34,682 nt of DNA from Clostridiales bacterium. GTDB lineage: Bacteria > Bacillota > Clostridia > Oscillospirales > JAAYOS01. Of the stretch, positions 8,864 to 18,338 are shown in pieces (position 1 is the first letter of the stretch; every line of letters starts with the position of its first letter). The position numbers and the translations under genes were made by a program. The notes beneath the pieces are model-generated. The model was not told the DNA's origin. It did no database searches and saw only the letters and a list, made by a program, of their open reading frames with translations. The stretch covers positions 1 to 34,682 of the forward strand of contig JAAYOS010000028.1 of assembly GCA_012520195.1 (NCBI GenBank), written 5' to 3'.

Positions 8864-8973
8864 TATGCAATTATATGCGTGTACATACTGTTAATGACAG
8901 CCTTCTGGTTGATCAGAGGCGGGCACAAATTCTCTATCATCCCTTTTCTTTAAGAACATATAAGAATTCGACA

Positions 8974-9002
8974 TTGTTTTACTTGAAAGGTTAATATATA
9001 AT
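8974..9002 (+). promoter_or_regulatory. promoter of the alpha-L-rhamnosidase gene
   Basis: -35 TTGTTT (8974-8979), exactly 17-base spacer, consensus -10 TATAAT (8997-9002). Transcription would start near 9009, leaving a leader of about 75 bases. Confidence 0.7.
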
Positions 9003-9083
9003 AATTTTCAGTATAGAAAAGTGTTAGGAGAGGGACATACCTTTAGGCCTTTCAACCATACTTAATAGAAAAGAGGTATCCAT

Positions 9084-11969
9084 ATGCGATTGACCAATCT
9101 AAAAACATGCCGTATCACAAATCCGCTTGGCTTCCATATTGATAAGCCCCTATTCACCTGGGTTGTCGAAGACACAACGTCCAAAAAGCAGGTATCTGCA
9201 AGAGTAGAAATCTCTACATCCCCCGTTTTCACAGATTTGTGCTACGATTCGGGCGAGCGCGAAGACATATCCGGTTCAGGGTTTACTGCTGAAATCGAGC
9301 TCTCTCCTCGGACTCGCTATTTCTGGCGAGTAACAGTTAAAGGGGATGCGGGAGACAGCGCAACTGAGAGCGCATGGTTTGAAACCTCAAAGATGGATGA
9401 GCTTTGGGAAGCCAAATGGATTACTCCAGACATGGAAGACACAAACATTCATCCCTATCTGCGAAAGTCTTTCATCATCGGCAATGAAGTTGAGTCAGCA
9501 CGTATCTATGCAACTGGTCTCGGCATATACACCATGGAGATAAACGGCAGACGTGTTGGCACCGAGTACCTCACCCCTGCATTCAATTCGTACGACATGT
9601 GGACTCAATATCAGACTTATGACGTAACAGAACTACTAACAGCTGGCGAAAACGTTGTTGGTGCTATGCTGGGTAATGGTTGGGCAAAAGGCCGCTTCGG
9701 ATTTGACTACGAGACATACTGCCTGTATATTGACCGCTTCTGCTTTATATGCGAACTCCGCATTATACTGAAGGACGGCAGCGAAATGGTTTTTGGAACC
9801 GACGATACCTGGAAATCCTTCGCATCCCCTGTTCTGAATAGCAATATCTACGACGGCGAGACATTTGATGCAAACAGAATAGAAGCCGGATGGTCGACAC
9901 CCGGTTATGATTGCTCAAATTGGCAGGGCACAGTTCTCTACGACTATGATCTTGGTAAGTTAATGGCGAGAAAAAGCCTCCCAGTCCTCGTGAAACAGGT
10001 GCTTCGCCCTAAGGAGATAATTACGACTCCGGCAGGTGAAACGGTAATCGATGTCGGGCAGAACATTGTCGGTTGGTTGCGCTTCCGTGTAGATGTGCCC
10101 AAGGGTACGAAAATCTCCCTGTATCACGGAGAGATCCTACAAAATGATAATTTCTATAGAGACAACTTGCGAACAGCGAAGGCGGAGTACCACTATATCT
10201 CATCGGGAGTCTCTGCTGAGGTTGAGCCTTACTTTACGTTTTACGGGTTCCGTTATGTGAAAGTTGAAGGCTGGATAGGAGATATTTCCTTGGATGACTT
10301 TGATGCCTGTGTGGTCTACTCCGACCTTGACGAGACGGGCAAGATAGAGACTTCCAACCCTCTCGTGAACAGATTATTCCTCAATGCTCTCTGGAGCCAA
10401 CGCGACAACTTCCTAGACGTTCCCACAGACTGTCCCCAGCGCGATGAGCGTATGGGATGGACAGGAGATGCGCAGGTATTTAGTGGTACCGCAAGCTTTA
10501 ATATGGACACATATGCCTTTTTCGACAAGTTCATGTACGATACTTACATGGAGCAGCTAAAGTATGACGGTCGTGTTCCAAATGTCGTTCCCGATGTAAT
10601 CTCAAGGCGACCACAACAGTATCCGAGCGGTGGAGCATGTGCATGGGCCGATGCTGCTACCGTTATCCCGTGGAATCTCTATCTCTTCTATGGTGATAAA
10701 TCGGCTCTCGAAAGACAGTTCGACTCGATGAAGGCATGGGTTGATTGGGTCACAAAACAGGGCGTGGACGTAAAGACTGGGGGCGGCTGGCTCTCTTCCT
10801 TCCATTTTGGTGACTGGCTTGCACTGGATGGACCGAGTCCACTAAGTCCCATGGGTGGAACCGAAGTAGCATTTCTTGCAGCTGCGTACTATGTTTACTC
10901 CTCAATGCTTGTCTCTAAAGCTGCTGAGGTTCTAGGAAAGGTTGAGCTCGCAAAGAATTATCGAGAAATATCAAACCGTGTACGCTCGGAGATGCGTGAC
11001 GAATACTTTACACCCAATGGCCGGGGCGCTTTGGACACACAGACATTCTACGTAGTCTCACTCTTTATGGATATTGTGCCGGATGAGCACCGTGAAAGAT
11101 TGTTTGAGGCCTTTAAGACCAGGCTAGCTAAGGACGACTATCACCTTAAAACAGGCTTTATAGGAACTCCTCTCCTATGTAGGGTCCTCTCCGACAATGG
11201 AGCCCCCGATTTGGCATACCGCCTACTCCTTAATGAAGACCTTCCAAGTTGGCTTTACGAGGTTAAGATGGGTGCCACCACTATCTGGGAGCGTTGGAAT
11301 TCAGTCAACCCTGACGGCAGCATCTCAGACACAGGCATGAACTCATTAAATCACTATGCATATGGCTCAGTGGTAGAGTGGATGTATCGCAACATGTGCG
11401 GACTTCAGCCCTGCGAGGATGCTCCCGGTTTCAGGCGTGTACTTATCAAGCCTGAACCTGACAAGAGATTTAGATATGCTAAAGCAGAGTATCTCTCCGC
11501 TTCCGGTCTATACAGGTCGGCATGGCAAATTTCGGACAGTGGCGAACTTATATTTGATGTAACAGTTCCCTTTAATGCCGAAGCAGAACTTATATTGCCA
11601 AACGCAATAGCCTCGAACATTAAGGGTGCAGAAGGACTTGTCGTTGAGCAGATCGTAGAGCAGGATGTGAACTACAGCGTCCGTATACACCTACTCGCAG
11701 GCAGCTATACCTTTAGCTACCTACCAGAAAAGAACTACCTTCAACGCCCCCTTGGCCTGAACTCAAAGTTGTCCGATCTGATCGATATCCCTCAGGCTAG
11801 AGATATCCTAAGAGAGATACCCAACTTCAGGATGATTGAACGTGCTGCTGGCGACTTGCTCAAGGATTCGACTTTATCAGATCTGATTGACAACCCCAGT
11901 GCAAAGCAGTACTTAGGCGATGTCGATTGGGTTAGCATTGAGGAGAAACTATCTCAGATTATAGCTTAA
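9084..11969 (+). CDS. GH78 alpha-L-rhamnosidase
   Basis: 961 residues, no signal peptide, so cytoplasmic. Domains in order: an N-terminal Ig-like module (about 5-105) including FTWVVEDTTSKKQVSARVEI; a rhamnosidase N domain (about 110-290) with ARIYATGLGIYTMEINGRRV; a beta-sandwich; then the (alpha/alpha)6 catalytic barrel (about 410-780) with the GH78 hallmark DCPQRDERMGWTGDAQ. E455 is the likely general acid and E736 in IWERWNS the likely general base. A C-terminal beta domain follows, then an extra helical tail (892-961) holding two similar units. It hydrolyses terminal alpha-L-rhamnose from plant glycosides or polysaccharides after import. GAGG is 7 bases before the ATG. It faces the GH3 gene across a shared terminator. 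The solute-binding protein at 1-1617 could feed the same pathway, but this is speculation. Confidence 0.96.
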   Translation: MRLTNLKTCRITNPLGFHIDKPLFTWVVEDTTSKKQVSARVEISTSPVFTDLCYDSGEREDISGSGFTAEIELSPRTRYFWRVTVKGDAGDSATESAWFETSKMDELWEAKWITPDMEDTNIHPYLRKSFIIGNEVESARIYATGLGIYTMEINGRRVGTEYLTPAFNSYDMWTQYQTYDVTELLTAGENVVGAMLGNGWAKGRFGFDYETYCLYIDRFCFICELRIILKDGSEMVFGTDDTWKSFASPVLNSNIYDGETFDANRIEAGWSTPGYDCSNWQGTVLYDYDLGKLMARKSLPVLVKQVLRPKEIITTPAGETVIDVGQNIVGWLRFRVDVPKGTKISLYHGEILQNDNFYRDNLRTAKAEYHYISSGVSAEVEPYFTFYGFRYVKVEGWIGDISLDDFDACVVYSDLDETGKIETSNPLVNRLFLNALWSQRDNFLDVPTDCPQRDERMGWTGDAQVFSGTASFNMDTYAFFDKFMYDTYMEQLKYDGRVPNVVPDVISRRPQQYPSGGACAWADAATVIPWNLYLFYGDKSALERQFDSMKAWVDWVTKQGVDVKTGGGWLSSFHFGDWLALDGPSPLSPMGGTEVAFLAAAYYVYSSMLVSKAAEVLGKVELAKNYREISNRVRSEMRDEYFTPNGRGALDTQTFYVVSLFMDIVPDEHRERLFEAFKTRLAKDDYHLKTGFIGTPLLCRVLSDNGAPDLAYRLLLNEDLPSWLYEVKMGATTIWERWNSVNPDGSISDTGMNSLNHYAYGSVVEWMYRNMCGLQPCEDAPGFRRVLIKPEPDKRFRYAKAEYLSASGLYRSAWQISDSGELIFDVTVPFNAEAELILPNAIASNIKGAEGLVVEQIVEQDVNYSVRIHLLAGSYTFSYLPEKNYLQRPLGLNSKLSDLIDIPQARDILREIPNFRMIERAAGDLLKDSTLSDLIDNPSAKQYLGDVDWVSIEEKLSQIIA

Positions 11970-12021
11970 CCACACAGTCTCAATTACCTCACAGTGACGT
12001 ACTGTGCGTAGCGCATTATCT

Positions 12022-12064
12022 AAAGCTCCCTGTGTTTCAGTTCTGTAAACACAGGGAGCTCTTT
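12022..12064. terminator. bidirectional terminator between the GH78 and GH3 genes
   Basis: Perfect inverted repeat, AAAGCTCCCTGTGTTT with its complement around a 9-base loop. The A-rich left end and T-rich right end make it functional on both strands, ending both convergent glycosidase genes. Confidence 0.93.
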
Positions 12065-12088
12065 GTACAGTTTATAAAGGATGATGAT

Positions 12089-14401
12089 TTACTCTCCAAG
12101 TAGTTTCTGGTTTAACATTTGTATTAGGCCTTCGAGCATTGTATTATCCATCTTTCCGCCCGAGAATGTCGCAAGTGTTCTTAGAGGCATACCGGCTAAT
12201 AACGCCTGCATATCCATCCCTCCGAAGGGAGACTCCGACTGATCTTCCGATTGAGTGGCCTGGTCTGATTCACTCGAATCCCCAACACCAAGCGTCTGTG
12301 AAACGTTCTGGAACATCTGCATGACTATCTCTGCACCGCCTGGTATTGCCATTATCTGTCCGACAGTGGTATCTCTCGTTATCGGCCTTATTGGCAGCTC
12401 TTTCGCCTTTACCTCAATCTCAACATCGAGCGGTAAGCATGCAGAGCTTGGCCCCACTTCTATGTTGAACTTACCTGACTCAACAACCCAGCCATGAGAC
12501 ACGGCATCCCAATATGCGAATGAACGCCTGTTTAGTGTGAAGCTCACTTTCTTAGTTTCACCGGCCTTCAGGAACACTTTTTCAAATCCCTTTAGTTCAC
12601 GAATCGGGCGTGTTACCTTACTCTTGACATCAGCAACGTACAACTGCACAATCTCGCTGCCGTCCATATCCCCCGAGTTCTTGATCTCTACTGTCACTTT
12701 CACAGGCTCATATTCATCTACACTGAATTTGTCTACGGTAATATCTAGATACTCGAAGTTTGAATAGGTGAGCCCATGTCCAAACGGGAACAGCGGCTTT
12801 ATGCCTTTCTTGTCGTAGTAGCGGTATCCCACAAAAATACCTTCGCTATATACTACCTCATCGTCACCCGGGAAACTCAGATAGGAGGGGTTGTGTTCAA
12901 TCCTTTCAGGCCATGTCTCTGCGAATTTCGCGGAGGGATTGACGGCTCCAGTTAGGATGTCAGCGACCGCACCACCCGCGGCTTGACCTCCCAAATAGGC
13001 GACAAGAATCACCTTCGCTTTGTCCACCCAGGGAAGTTCGACTGACGAACCGCAGACCAGCACAACAGCAGTATTTTGATTAGCATCTAGTACGGCTTCA
13101 ACAAGTTTGGTCTGATTATCATCCAGTTTCATGTGTGGGCGATCCATTCCCTCAGTATAGAACTCGGATCCCTGGCCTAAAACAATTACTACATTGTCTG
13201 CTTTTTCAGCGGCAGATACAGCGGATGAGAACAGGGCTTCATCCATCTGTCCGTTGCTATGGTAGCCCTTCTCATACGCAACTTTACTCCCAGTTATTTT
13301 CTCGAGCTCTTCCACCAGGTTATCCACTTTGGTTGAGTTTATGTGGCTCGAACCGCCCCCCTGGTATGGCATATTCATGGCATAGTCGCCAATTACCAGG
13401 TAGTCGCCTTTACCAAAGGGCAGCACATTCCCTTCGTTCTTAGCAAGCACCATTGTCTCGCCTGCAGCGCTGCGTGCGAGACAATGGTGTGCTTCTTTGT
13501 CGTATACGGTTCCGGGGCGTTTGTTCTCTTCCCATCGGAACAAAATGTTTAGGTATCTTGTTATTGCTCTGTCTAGTTTCTCTTCGTCGAGTGTTCCATT
13601 TTTGACTGCTTCCACGATTTCTTTGCCGTCCGACCCTTCAAATCCCGGCATCTCGAGCTCATTTCCGGCTGCTACTGCGTCGGGACGTCTGTCCATTCCG
13701 CCCCAGTCGGTAACAACAAAGCCTTCAAATCCCCACATCTCGCGGAGCACCGTAGTAAGCAGCCACTCGTTTTGGCAGGAAAACTCCCCATTTATTCTGT
13801 TGTACGAGGACATGACTGTCCACGGCTGCGATTTCCTAACTGGCGTCTCAAAAGCTGCAAGGTAGATCTCCATCAGTGTCCGCTCATCTACAACCGCGTT
13901 TACACCCATTCTATAGGTCTCCTGATTGTTGACGGCGAAGTGCTTTAACGAAGTCCCGACACCTTCCGATTGAACCCCTGCAATGAAATCCGCTGCCATC
14001 TCGCCTGCTAGATATGGGTCCTCCGAATAATACTCAAAGTTGCGTCCGCAGAGCGGGCTTCGCTTAATATTCACACCGGGTCCCAATAAGACACCCACTT
14101 GCTCTGCCTGACACTCTAGAGCTATTGCCTTTCCGACCTTTGCCGCAAGATCTCTGTTCCAAGAACTTGCCATGTTCGTCAAAGTAGGAAAGCATGTTGC
14201 GGGAACACTTGCACCAAGTCCCAGGTGGTCACCGCCTGATTCTCCCTGCTTTCGCAGTCCGTGAGGTCCGTCACTTACAAACATTGACGGAATACCCAGC
14301 CTCTCCAACGGCTTTGTGGTCCAGAAGGACTCCCCCGAACAGAGAGCGGCTTTCTCCTCCAAAGTCATCTTCGATACAAGTTGATTGATGTTTACAGTCA
14401 T
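12089..14401 (-). CDS. GH3 beta-glucosidase
   Basis: 770 residues, no signal peptide. The order is an N-terminal TIM barrel (KMTLEEKAALCSG near 11, SDGPHGLR near 43, KHFAVNNQET near 153, nucleophile Asp232 in GFVVTDWGG), the alpha/beta sandwich domain with NVVIVLGQGSEFYTEGMDR, and a fibronectin III-like domain (about 560-660) with GSEIVQLYVAD. A C-terminal helical tail (about 668-770) follows: a TTVGQIMAIPGGAEIVMQMF unit, an acidic Ser/Gln linker, then MPLRTLATFSGGKMDNTMLE. The probable role is hydrolysis of beta-linked glucosides in the cytoplasm, acting after the neighbouring rhamnosidase; exact specificity is unknown. ATG 14401 is preferred over an in-frame ATG at 14440 because AGGGG lies 8 bases upstream. 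Confidence 0.95.
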   Translation of the reverse strand: MTVNINQLVSKMTLEEKAALCSGESFWTTKPLERLGIPSMFVSDGPHGLRKQGESGGDHLGLGASVPATCFPTLTNMASSWNRDLAAKVGKAIALECQAEQVGVLLGPGVNIKRSPLCGRNFEYYSEDPYLAGEMAADFIAGVQSEGVGTSLKHFAVNNQETYRMGVNAVVDERTLMEIYLAAFETPVRKSQPWTVMSSYNRINGEFSCQNEWLLTTVLREMWGFEGFVVTDWGGMDRRPDAVAAGNELEMPGFEGSDGKEIVEAVKNGTLDEEKLDRAITRYLNILFRWEENKRPGTVYDKEAHHCLARSAAGETMVLAKNEGNVLPFGKGDYLVIGDYAMNMPYQGGGSSHINSTKVDNLVEELEKITGSKVAYEKGYHSNGQMDEALFSSAVSAAEKADNVVIVLGQGSEFYTEGMDRPHMKLDDNQTKLVEAVLDANQNTAVVLVCGSSVELPWVDKAKVILVAYLGGQAAGGAVADILTGAVNPSAKFAETWPERIEHNPSYLSFPGDDEVVYSEGIFVGYRYYDKKGIKPLFPFGHGLTYSNFEYLDITVDKFSVDEYEPVKVTVEIKNSGDMDGSEIVQLYVADVKSKVTRPIRELKGFEKVFLKAGETKKVSFTLNRRSFAYWDAVSHGWVVESGKFNIEVGPSSACLPLDVEIEVKAKELPIRPITRDTTVGQIMAIPGGAEIVMQMFQNVSQTLGVGDSSESDQATQSEDQSESPFGGMDMQALLAGMPLRTLATFSGGKMDNTMLEGLIQMLNQKLLGE

Positions 14402-14488
14402 AGCACATTCCCCTTTTCTACATATCTTAATGTCCTTCAATTACTCTATTTATTCGTTAATGTGTATTTCTGCTTCTGAGTGCTACCT

Positions 14489-14509
14489 TACGATAACTAT
14501 CGTACGATA
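14489..14509. repeat. overlapping inverted repeats at the stop of the S-layer-homology gene
   Basis: TACGATA-AC-TATCGTACGATA: the middle TATCGTA can pair with the left copy across a 2-base gap, or forms the palindrome TATCGTACGATA with the right one. It spans the stop codon (14497-14499) of the S-layer-homology gene and has no T run, so it is not an obvious terminator. Confidence 0.4.
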
Positions 14510-16341
14510 ATTACCGTCGCCTGGAATACCATATCGCTGTCGTACGCACCGTATATATCTAGTATGTCGTATATCTCAAGGGTACTAAAGTTGACATTTG
14601 CTCCGGTGTTAGCACTGAGTATTTTTGTAGATGTCTTTACTTTAACAGTGATATTACTCCTGGTTCCATTCTCGTGGGTGACCTCCAGCAGCAAGGACTG
14701 TTCAGTTTTGTTGACATATAGTACCGAGCCGGATATGCGGTTGCTTGTAGCTATCGCCGCAACTACATCAATTGAAGTTATCTCACCGTCAGAGATAACA
14801 AAGTCAGCTTTGCTTCCCACCAGATTATCCAGAGAAATACGGTTTTTACCCTGTGTTACCTGGACTCCCGATGCGATAGGGTATGTGTATTCAGTTCCGT
14901 TATCGTCAGCAAAAGTCAGACGGTTACCCTGGATATCCTTTACGATGCTCTTTACCGTACCCGTCAAATCGGCCTTTTTAACCTCGGCGTCAATTTGCTT
15001 GATTTCACTGTTTGTAACCGATATCTCTATAATGTCGCCAATGCGTATCTTATCGATTGAGCTCCGCTGTCCGCCCCTGGATATGGATGGCAGACTCTTG
15101 GGATTTAGTTGATACTCATACTCGGTGTTATCTTCTAATTTCACGACCAACGTGATTGGATCCCCATAGACAACCGTTCTAACGGAACCTTTCAGTTTGT
15201 ATGTCCCGTTAAATGCGATGATGTCGGAGACAACGTCGTTCTTTAGCAGGACTGTCGCAAAAGAACCGACCTTTAGCGATGAGAGGCCAACTGTCTCACC
15301 CTCATATGTGGCTTCTGAAGTATCCCCTAATGCGTATCCCTTCACTACTGCAGAGTAGATGTCAGTGATATATATTTCGGGAGTGGACGTCGCTGTACTC
15401 AAACCCTTTATAGCTCCCTGAACAGCCTTAATGGTGGTATTGATTTCAAGTCCCTTAAGAGAATCGTCTTCCTTTGACCACACGAGTGTTATTGGGTGCC
15501 CTTTATAATCGGAAGACAGCGTGCCATTAGCACCATTTACCTTTACATATGCTGCTCTAGGCACAATAATGCGGGTCGCAGCACCGTTGTAACCTTTGAT
15601 CAGAATGTCACCGCTGCCAATCTCAGATAGGATTCCCTCTGTCTTATACTCAGAGAACCGGGTAATCTTCAACTCCTTGTTCTCTTTCTCAAGGTATGTA
15701 AGGGATCGAGACAGCATTGTGGAAGATATTGCCCGGCTGACATCTGATTGGGGGTTGAATCTATTTGCTGTGTCTCCGGATACTATCTCGAGCTTGTATA
15801 GCATGTAGCAGTGTGGTCGGCGGGTATACGTAATGAAGAGATAGTCCTCAAACGGTAATGTGTACCCTGTCAAGGCTAGCGCCTCTTCCTCAAGCTGCAA
15901 GGCCCGTACGAGTAAGACGGCAAGGTGCTCCTTCTTTATTGGTTTACCAAGCTCTTTACCTGTTGCATAGCTTGTTAACTCGGTTTTGGTGACAATCCCA
16001 GCCTCCAAGCAAATTGCCAGTTCCGGTATTGCCCATCTCATATCTGTGTTATCTAGAAGGGGCTTAAGATAATTGTTGTACTCTTCTAGTATGAGTTGTT
16101 TGCTTTCTGCGTCGACTTTGTACATCCTAGATAGTATTGCGAGAGACTGGATGAGCGTGATGGAGTCGTTAGGACGAAATGTGCCGTCACTAAATCCGGT
16201 AAACAGGCCTCTTTCCGTCATGTCGTCGATATATGATTTTGCCCAGTGGTCGCTTGTGACATCGGTGAAATTTGCTGCCGTTACGGGAATAGCCCCAAGG
16301 GTTATCAGCATAACCATAACAAATACGATTACTTTCTTCAT
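14497..16341 (-). CDS. S-layer homology (SLH) domain surface protein
   Basis: 614 residues with a Sec signal peptide (MKK start, hydrophobic core, likely cleavage near VTA-A at residue 22). A clear SLH domain follows (about 24-75) with FTDVTSDHWAKSYI, GLFTGFSDGTFRPN and the family TITLxQ-type turn as SITLIQ; two weaker SLH copies run to about 205. These anchor proteins to secondary cell-wall polymers. Residues 220-614 are a beta-rich region of unknown function built from roughly 70-residue units that repeat phrases such as KVGSFATVLL, RIGDIIEISV and LVGSKADFVISDG. Good SD (GGAGG, 6 bases from ATG). A 38-bp inverted repeat lies upstream at 16438-16475. The partial protein at 33252-34682 has a similar style and ends almost identically. 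Confidence 0.88.
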   Translation of the reverse strand: MKKVIVFVMVMLITLGAIPVTAANFTDVTSDHWAKSYIDDMTERGLFTGFSDGTFRPNDSITLIQSLAILSRMYKVDAESKQLILEEYNNYLKPLLDNTDMRWAIPELAICLEAGIVTKTELTSYATGKELGKPIKKEHLAVLLVRALQLEEEALALTGYTLPFEDYLFITYTRRPHCYMLYKLEIVSGDTANRFNPQSDVSRAISSTMLSRSLTYLEKENKELKITRFSEYKTEGILSEIGSGDILIKGYNGAATRIIVPRAAYVKVNGANGTLSSDYKGHPITLVWSKEDDSLKGLEINTTIKAVQGAIKGLSTATSTPEIYITDIYSAVVKGYALGDTSEATYEGETVGLSSLKVGSFATVLLKNDVVSDIIAFNGTYKLKGSVRTVVYGDPITLVVKLEDNTEYEYQLNPKSLPSISRGGQRSSIDKIRIGDIIEISVTNSEIKQIDAEVKKADLTGTVKSIVKDIQGNRLTFADDNGTEYTYPIASGVQVTQGKNRISLDNLVGSKADFVISDGEITSIDVVAAIATSNRISGSVLYVNKTEQSLLLEVTHENGTRSNITVKVKTSTKILSANTGANVNFSTLEIYDILDIYGAYDSDMVFQATVIIVR

Positions 16342-16437
16342 GCCGAACCTCCGTTTCCTGCTGTTTTACCCAACATTTTTTTATGTCTACTTTAACTTGT
16401 TCTGCACTTTGCTAATTTGTACCTATCCTAGAATGTT

Positions 16438-16475
16438 CTATACCTTGCACAGAACATGTTCTGTGCAAGTTATAG
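16438..16475. repeat. 38-bp inverted repeat with a perfect 26-bp core
   Basis: Perfect palindrome 16444-16469 (half-site CTTGCACAGAACA), extended on both sides by CTATA/TATAG after one mismatched pair. It lies after the aspS stop and about 100 bases before the SLH gene start. There is no T run on either strand, so it is a poor intrinsic terminator; a dimeric regulator site or a cruciform is more likely. Related TGTTCT words also occur at 16398-16403 and 16434-16439. Confidence 0.65.
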
Positions 16476-16482
16476 TAGACTC

Positions 16483-18285
16483 TTACTCGTTATCTTCTGA
16501 TTTCTTTTTCTTGATTATCGCAATTCCTAGCTCCTCCAGCTGTGCCTCATCAACTGTGGCCGGACATTGAGTCATCAGCTCGGATGCATTTTGTACCTTC
16601 GGGAAGGGGATAACCTCTCTCAGGGAGTCGCTACCGCTCATAAGCATGACAATCCTGTCAAACCCGAAAGCCAATCCTCCGTGCGGGGGAGTCCCGTATT
16701 TGAAGGCGTCAAGCAGGTGTCCAAAGCGGGCCTGCGCCTCCTCCTGTGTAAAGCCGAGGATTTCAAACATTCTGTTCTGCATTTCCTTCTGGCAGATCCT
16801 TATGGAACCGCCCCCAAGCTCCGTCCCGTTGAGTACCATATCGTACGCCTTCGCACGGCACTTAGCGGGGTCATTGTAGAACAGTTCAATATCTTCGTCC
16901 ATTGGTGAAGTAAACGGGTGGTGGCGAGCAACCAGTCGGTTTTCCTCCTCACTCCACTCGAACAGAGGAAACTCTGTTACCCAAAGGAAACGAAAATCAT
17001 CTTTGCGGAGCATGTCCAGACGCTTTGCAATCTCAACACGCAGCTGGCCAAGCGAAATCAGCACAGCTTCGTCATCCGAATCTGCTACAACAAAGAGGAT
17101 ATCTCCATCCTTTGCACCAGCTCTCTCAATAATTGCATTCGTCTCCTCTTCAGACAGGAATTTACTGAAAGAGGACGTAATCTGCCCGTCTTGCAGCTTC
17201 AGCCATGCAAGTCCTTTTGCTCCGTATGTTTTTACAAACTCAGTGAGCGAGTCAATCTCTTTGCGTGTCATTGAAGCAGCGCCCTCTGCGTTTATAAGGC
17301 GCACCGAACCTCCTGCCTCTACAGCGGAGGAAAAGACTCTGAACCCGCATTTGCCTGCAATGTCCGATATGTTTTTGATTTCCATTCCGAACCGTATATC
17401 AGGCTTATCGCTTCCAAAGCGCTCCATCGCCTCTATGAAAGGCATACGGATAAACGGCACCTCAACTTCCACTCCGAGGAGTTCTCGGAAGAGCCGTTGA
17501 ATGTACCTCTCATTGATAGAGAGTATATCTTCGGTATCCACAAAGGACATTTCAAGGTCGATCTGCGTAAACTCAGGCTGTCTATCTGCACGCAAATCCT
17601 CGTCCCTAAAGCAGCGGACAATCTGCATGTATTTATCGAAGCCCGCAATCATCAGTATCTGCTTGTACTGCTGCGGAGACTGGGGTAACGCATAAAAGCT
17701 TCCGGGATGAACTCTCGAAGGGACAAGATAGTCCCTCGCTCCCTCAGGTGTCGACTTTGTAAGCATCGGAGTCTCTATCTCGTAAAAACCTTCGTCGGAA
17801 AAGAAATTGCGCGTAAGTTGGGCTGCCCGATGCCTCAGCTCAATGTTTCTCTGCATCTCAGGCCTGCGCAAATCCAAGTACCGGTATTTTAGCTTCAATG
17901 CATCGTTTGCTTTTGTGCCATCGACTATCTCAAACGGAGTGGTCTCCGATTCGGATAGTATTCTCAGCTCATCTGCGAGGATCTCAATCTCGCCTGTAGC
18001 CATCTCTTTGTTTATGGCATCACTGCCCCTTGAGCGAACAGTACCTCTAACGGCTACCACATACTCGCTCCTAAGCTTTGATGCCTTATCAAACAAATCT
18101 CTGTTGTAGGTCTGGTCAAATGTACACTGTACTATGCCACTCCGGTCACGAACCGTTATGAATATCAGACCGCCCAAATCTCGTCTCCGCTGTACCCATC
18201 CACATACTGAGACCTCTCGGTCTATATCTACTGCTGTAAACGTGCCGCAATAGTCGGTCCGCTTAAACCCCTGAAAAAGTTCCAC
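16483..18285 (-). CDS. aspS: aspartyl-tRNA synthetase
   Basis: 600 residues, typical of the bacterial form. An N-terminal OB-fold anticodon-binding domain (VCGWVQRRRDLGGLIFITVRD) is followed by the class II core with motif 2 (FRDEDLRADRQPEFTQIDLE), the bacterial GAD insertion (about 280-410), and motif 3 near the C-terminus (GLAFGFDRIVMLM). It charges tRNA-Asp; whether it also charges tRNA-Asn cannot be decided here. Start is GTG 18285 with GGGGG 7 bases upstream. It follows hisS by 53 bases, the common hisS-aspS pairing. No T-box leader is visible. Confidence 0.97.
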   Translation of the reverse strand: MELFQGFKRTDYCGTFTAVDIDREVSVCGWVQRRRDLGGLIFITVRDRSGIVQCTFDQTYNRDLFDKASKLRSEYVVAVRGTVRSRGSDAINKEMATGEIEILADELRILSESETTPFEIVDGTKANDALKLKYRYLDLRRPEMQRNIELRHRAAQLTRNFFSDEGFYEIETPMLTKSTPEGARDYLVPSRVHPGSFYALPQSPQQYKQILMIAGFDKYMQIVRCFRDEDLRADRQPEFTQIDLEMSFVDTEDILSINERYIQRLFRELLGVEVEVPFIRMPFIEAMERFGSDKPDIRFGMEIKNISDIAGKCGFRVFSSAVEAGGSVRLINAEGAASMTRKEIDSLTEFVKTYGAKGLAWLKLQDGQITSSFSKFLSEEETNAIIERAGAKDGDILFVVADSDDEAVLISLGQLRVEIAKRLDMLRKDDFRFLWVTEFPLFEWSEEENRLVARHHPFTSPMDEDIELFYNDPAKCRAKAYDMVLNGTELGGGSIRICQKEMQNRMFEILGFTQEEAQARFGHLLDAFKYGTPPHGGLAFGFDRIVMLMSGSDSLREVIPFPKVQNASELMTQCPATVDEAQLEELGIAIIKKKKSEDNE

Positions 18286-18338
18286 AATTAAACCCCCAAC
18301 TGTGTTCGAATTCGTCGGTGCATAACACCTTTATATTA

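Noticed and set aside
8400-9000. Prophage remnant around the holin-like gene
   Set aside because: No other phage gene, attachment-site pair or tRNA was found in the flanking DNA.
14480-15112. 210-residue plus-strand reading frame
   Set aside because: It lies entirely antisense to the SLH gene, which has a signal peptide, SLH domain and a good SD; the frame has none.
16451-16460. Possible LexA box
   Set aside because: GAAC-AT-GTTC has only a two-base gap, while the Gram-positive LexA site needs four bases between GAAC and GTTC.
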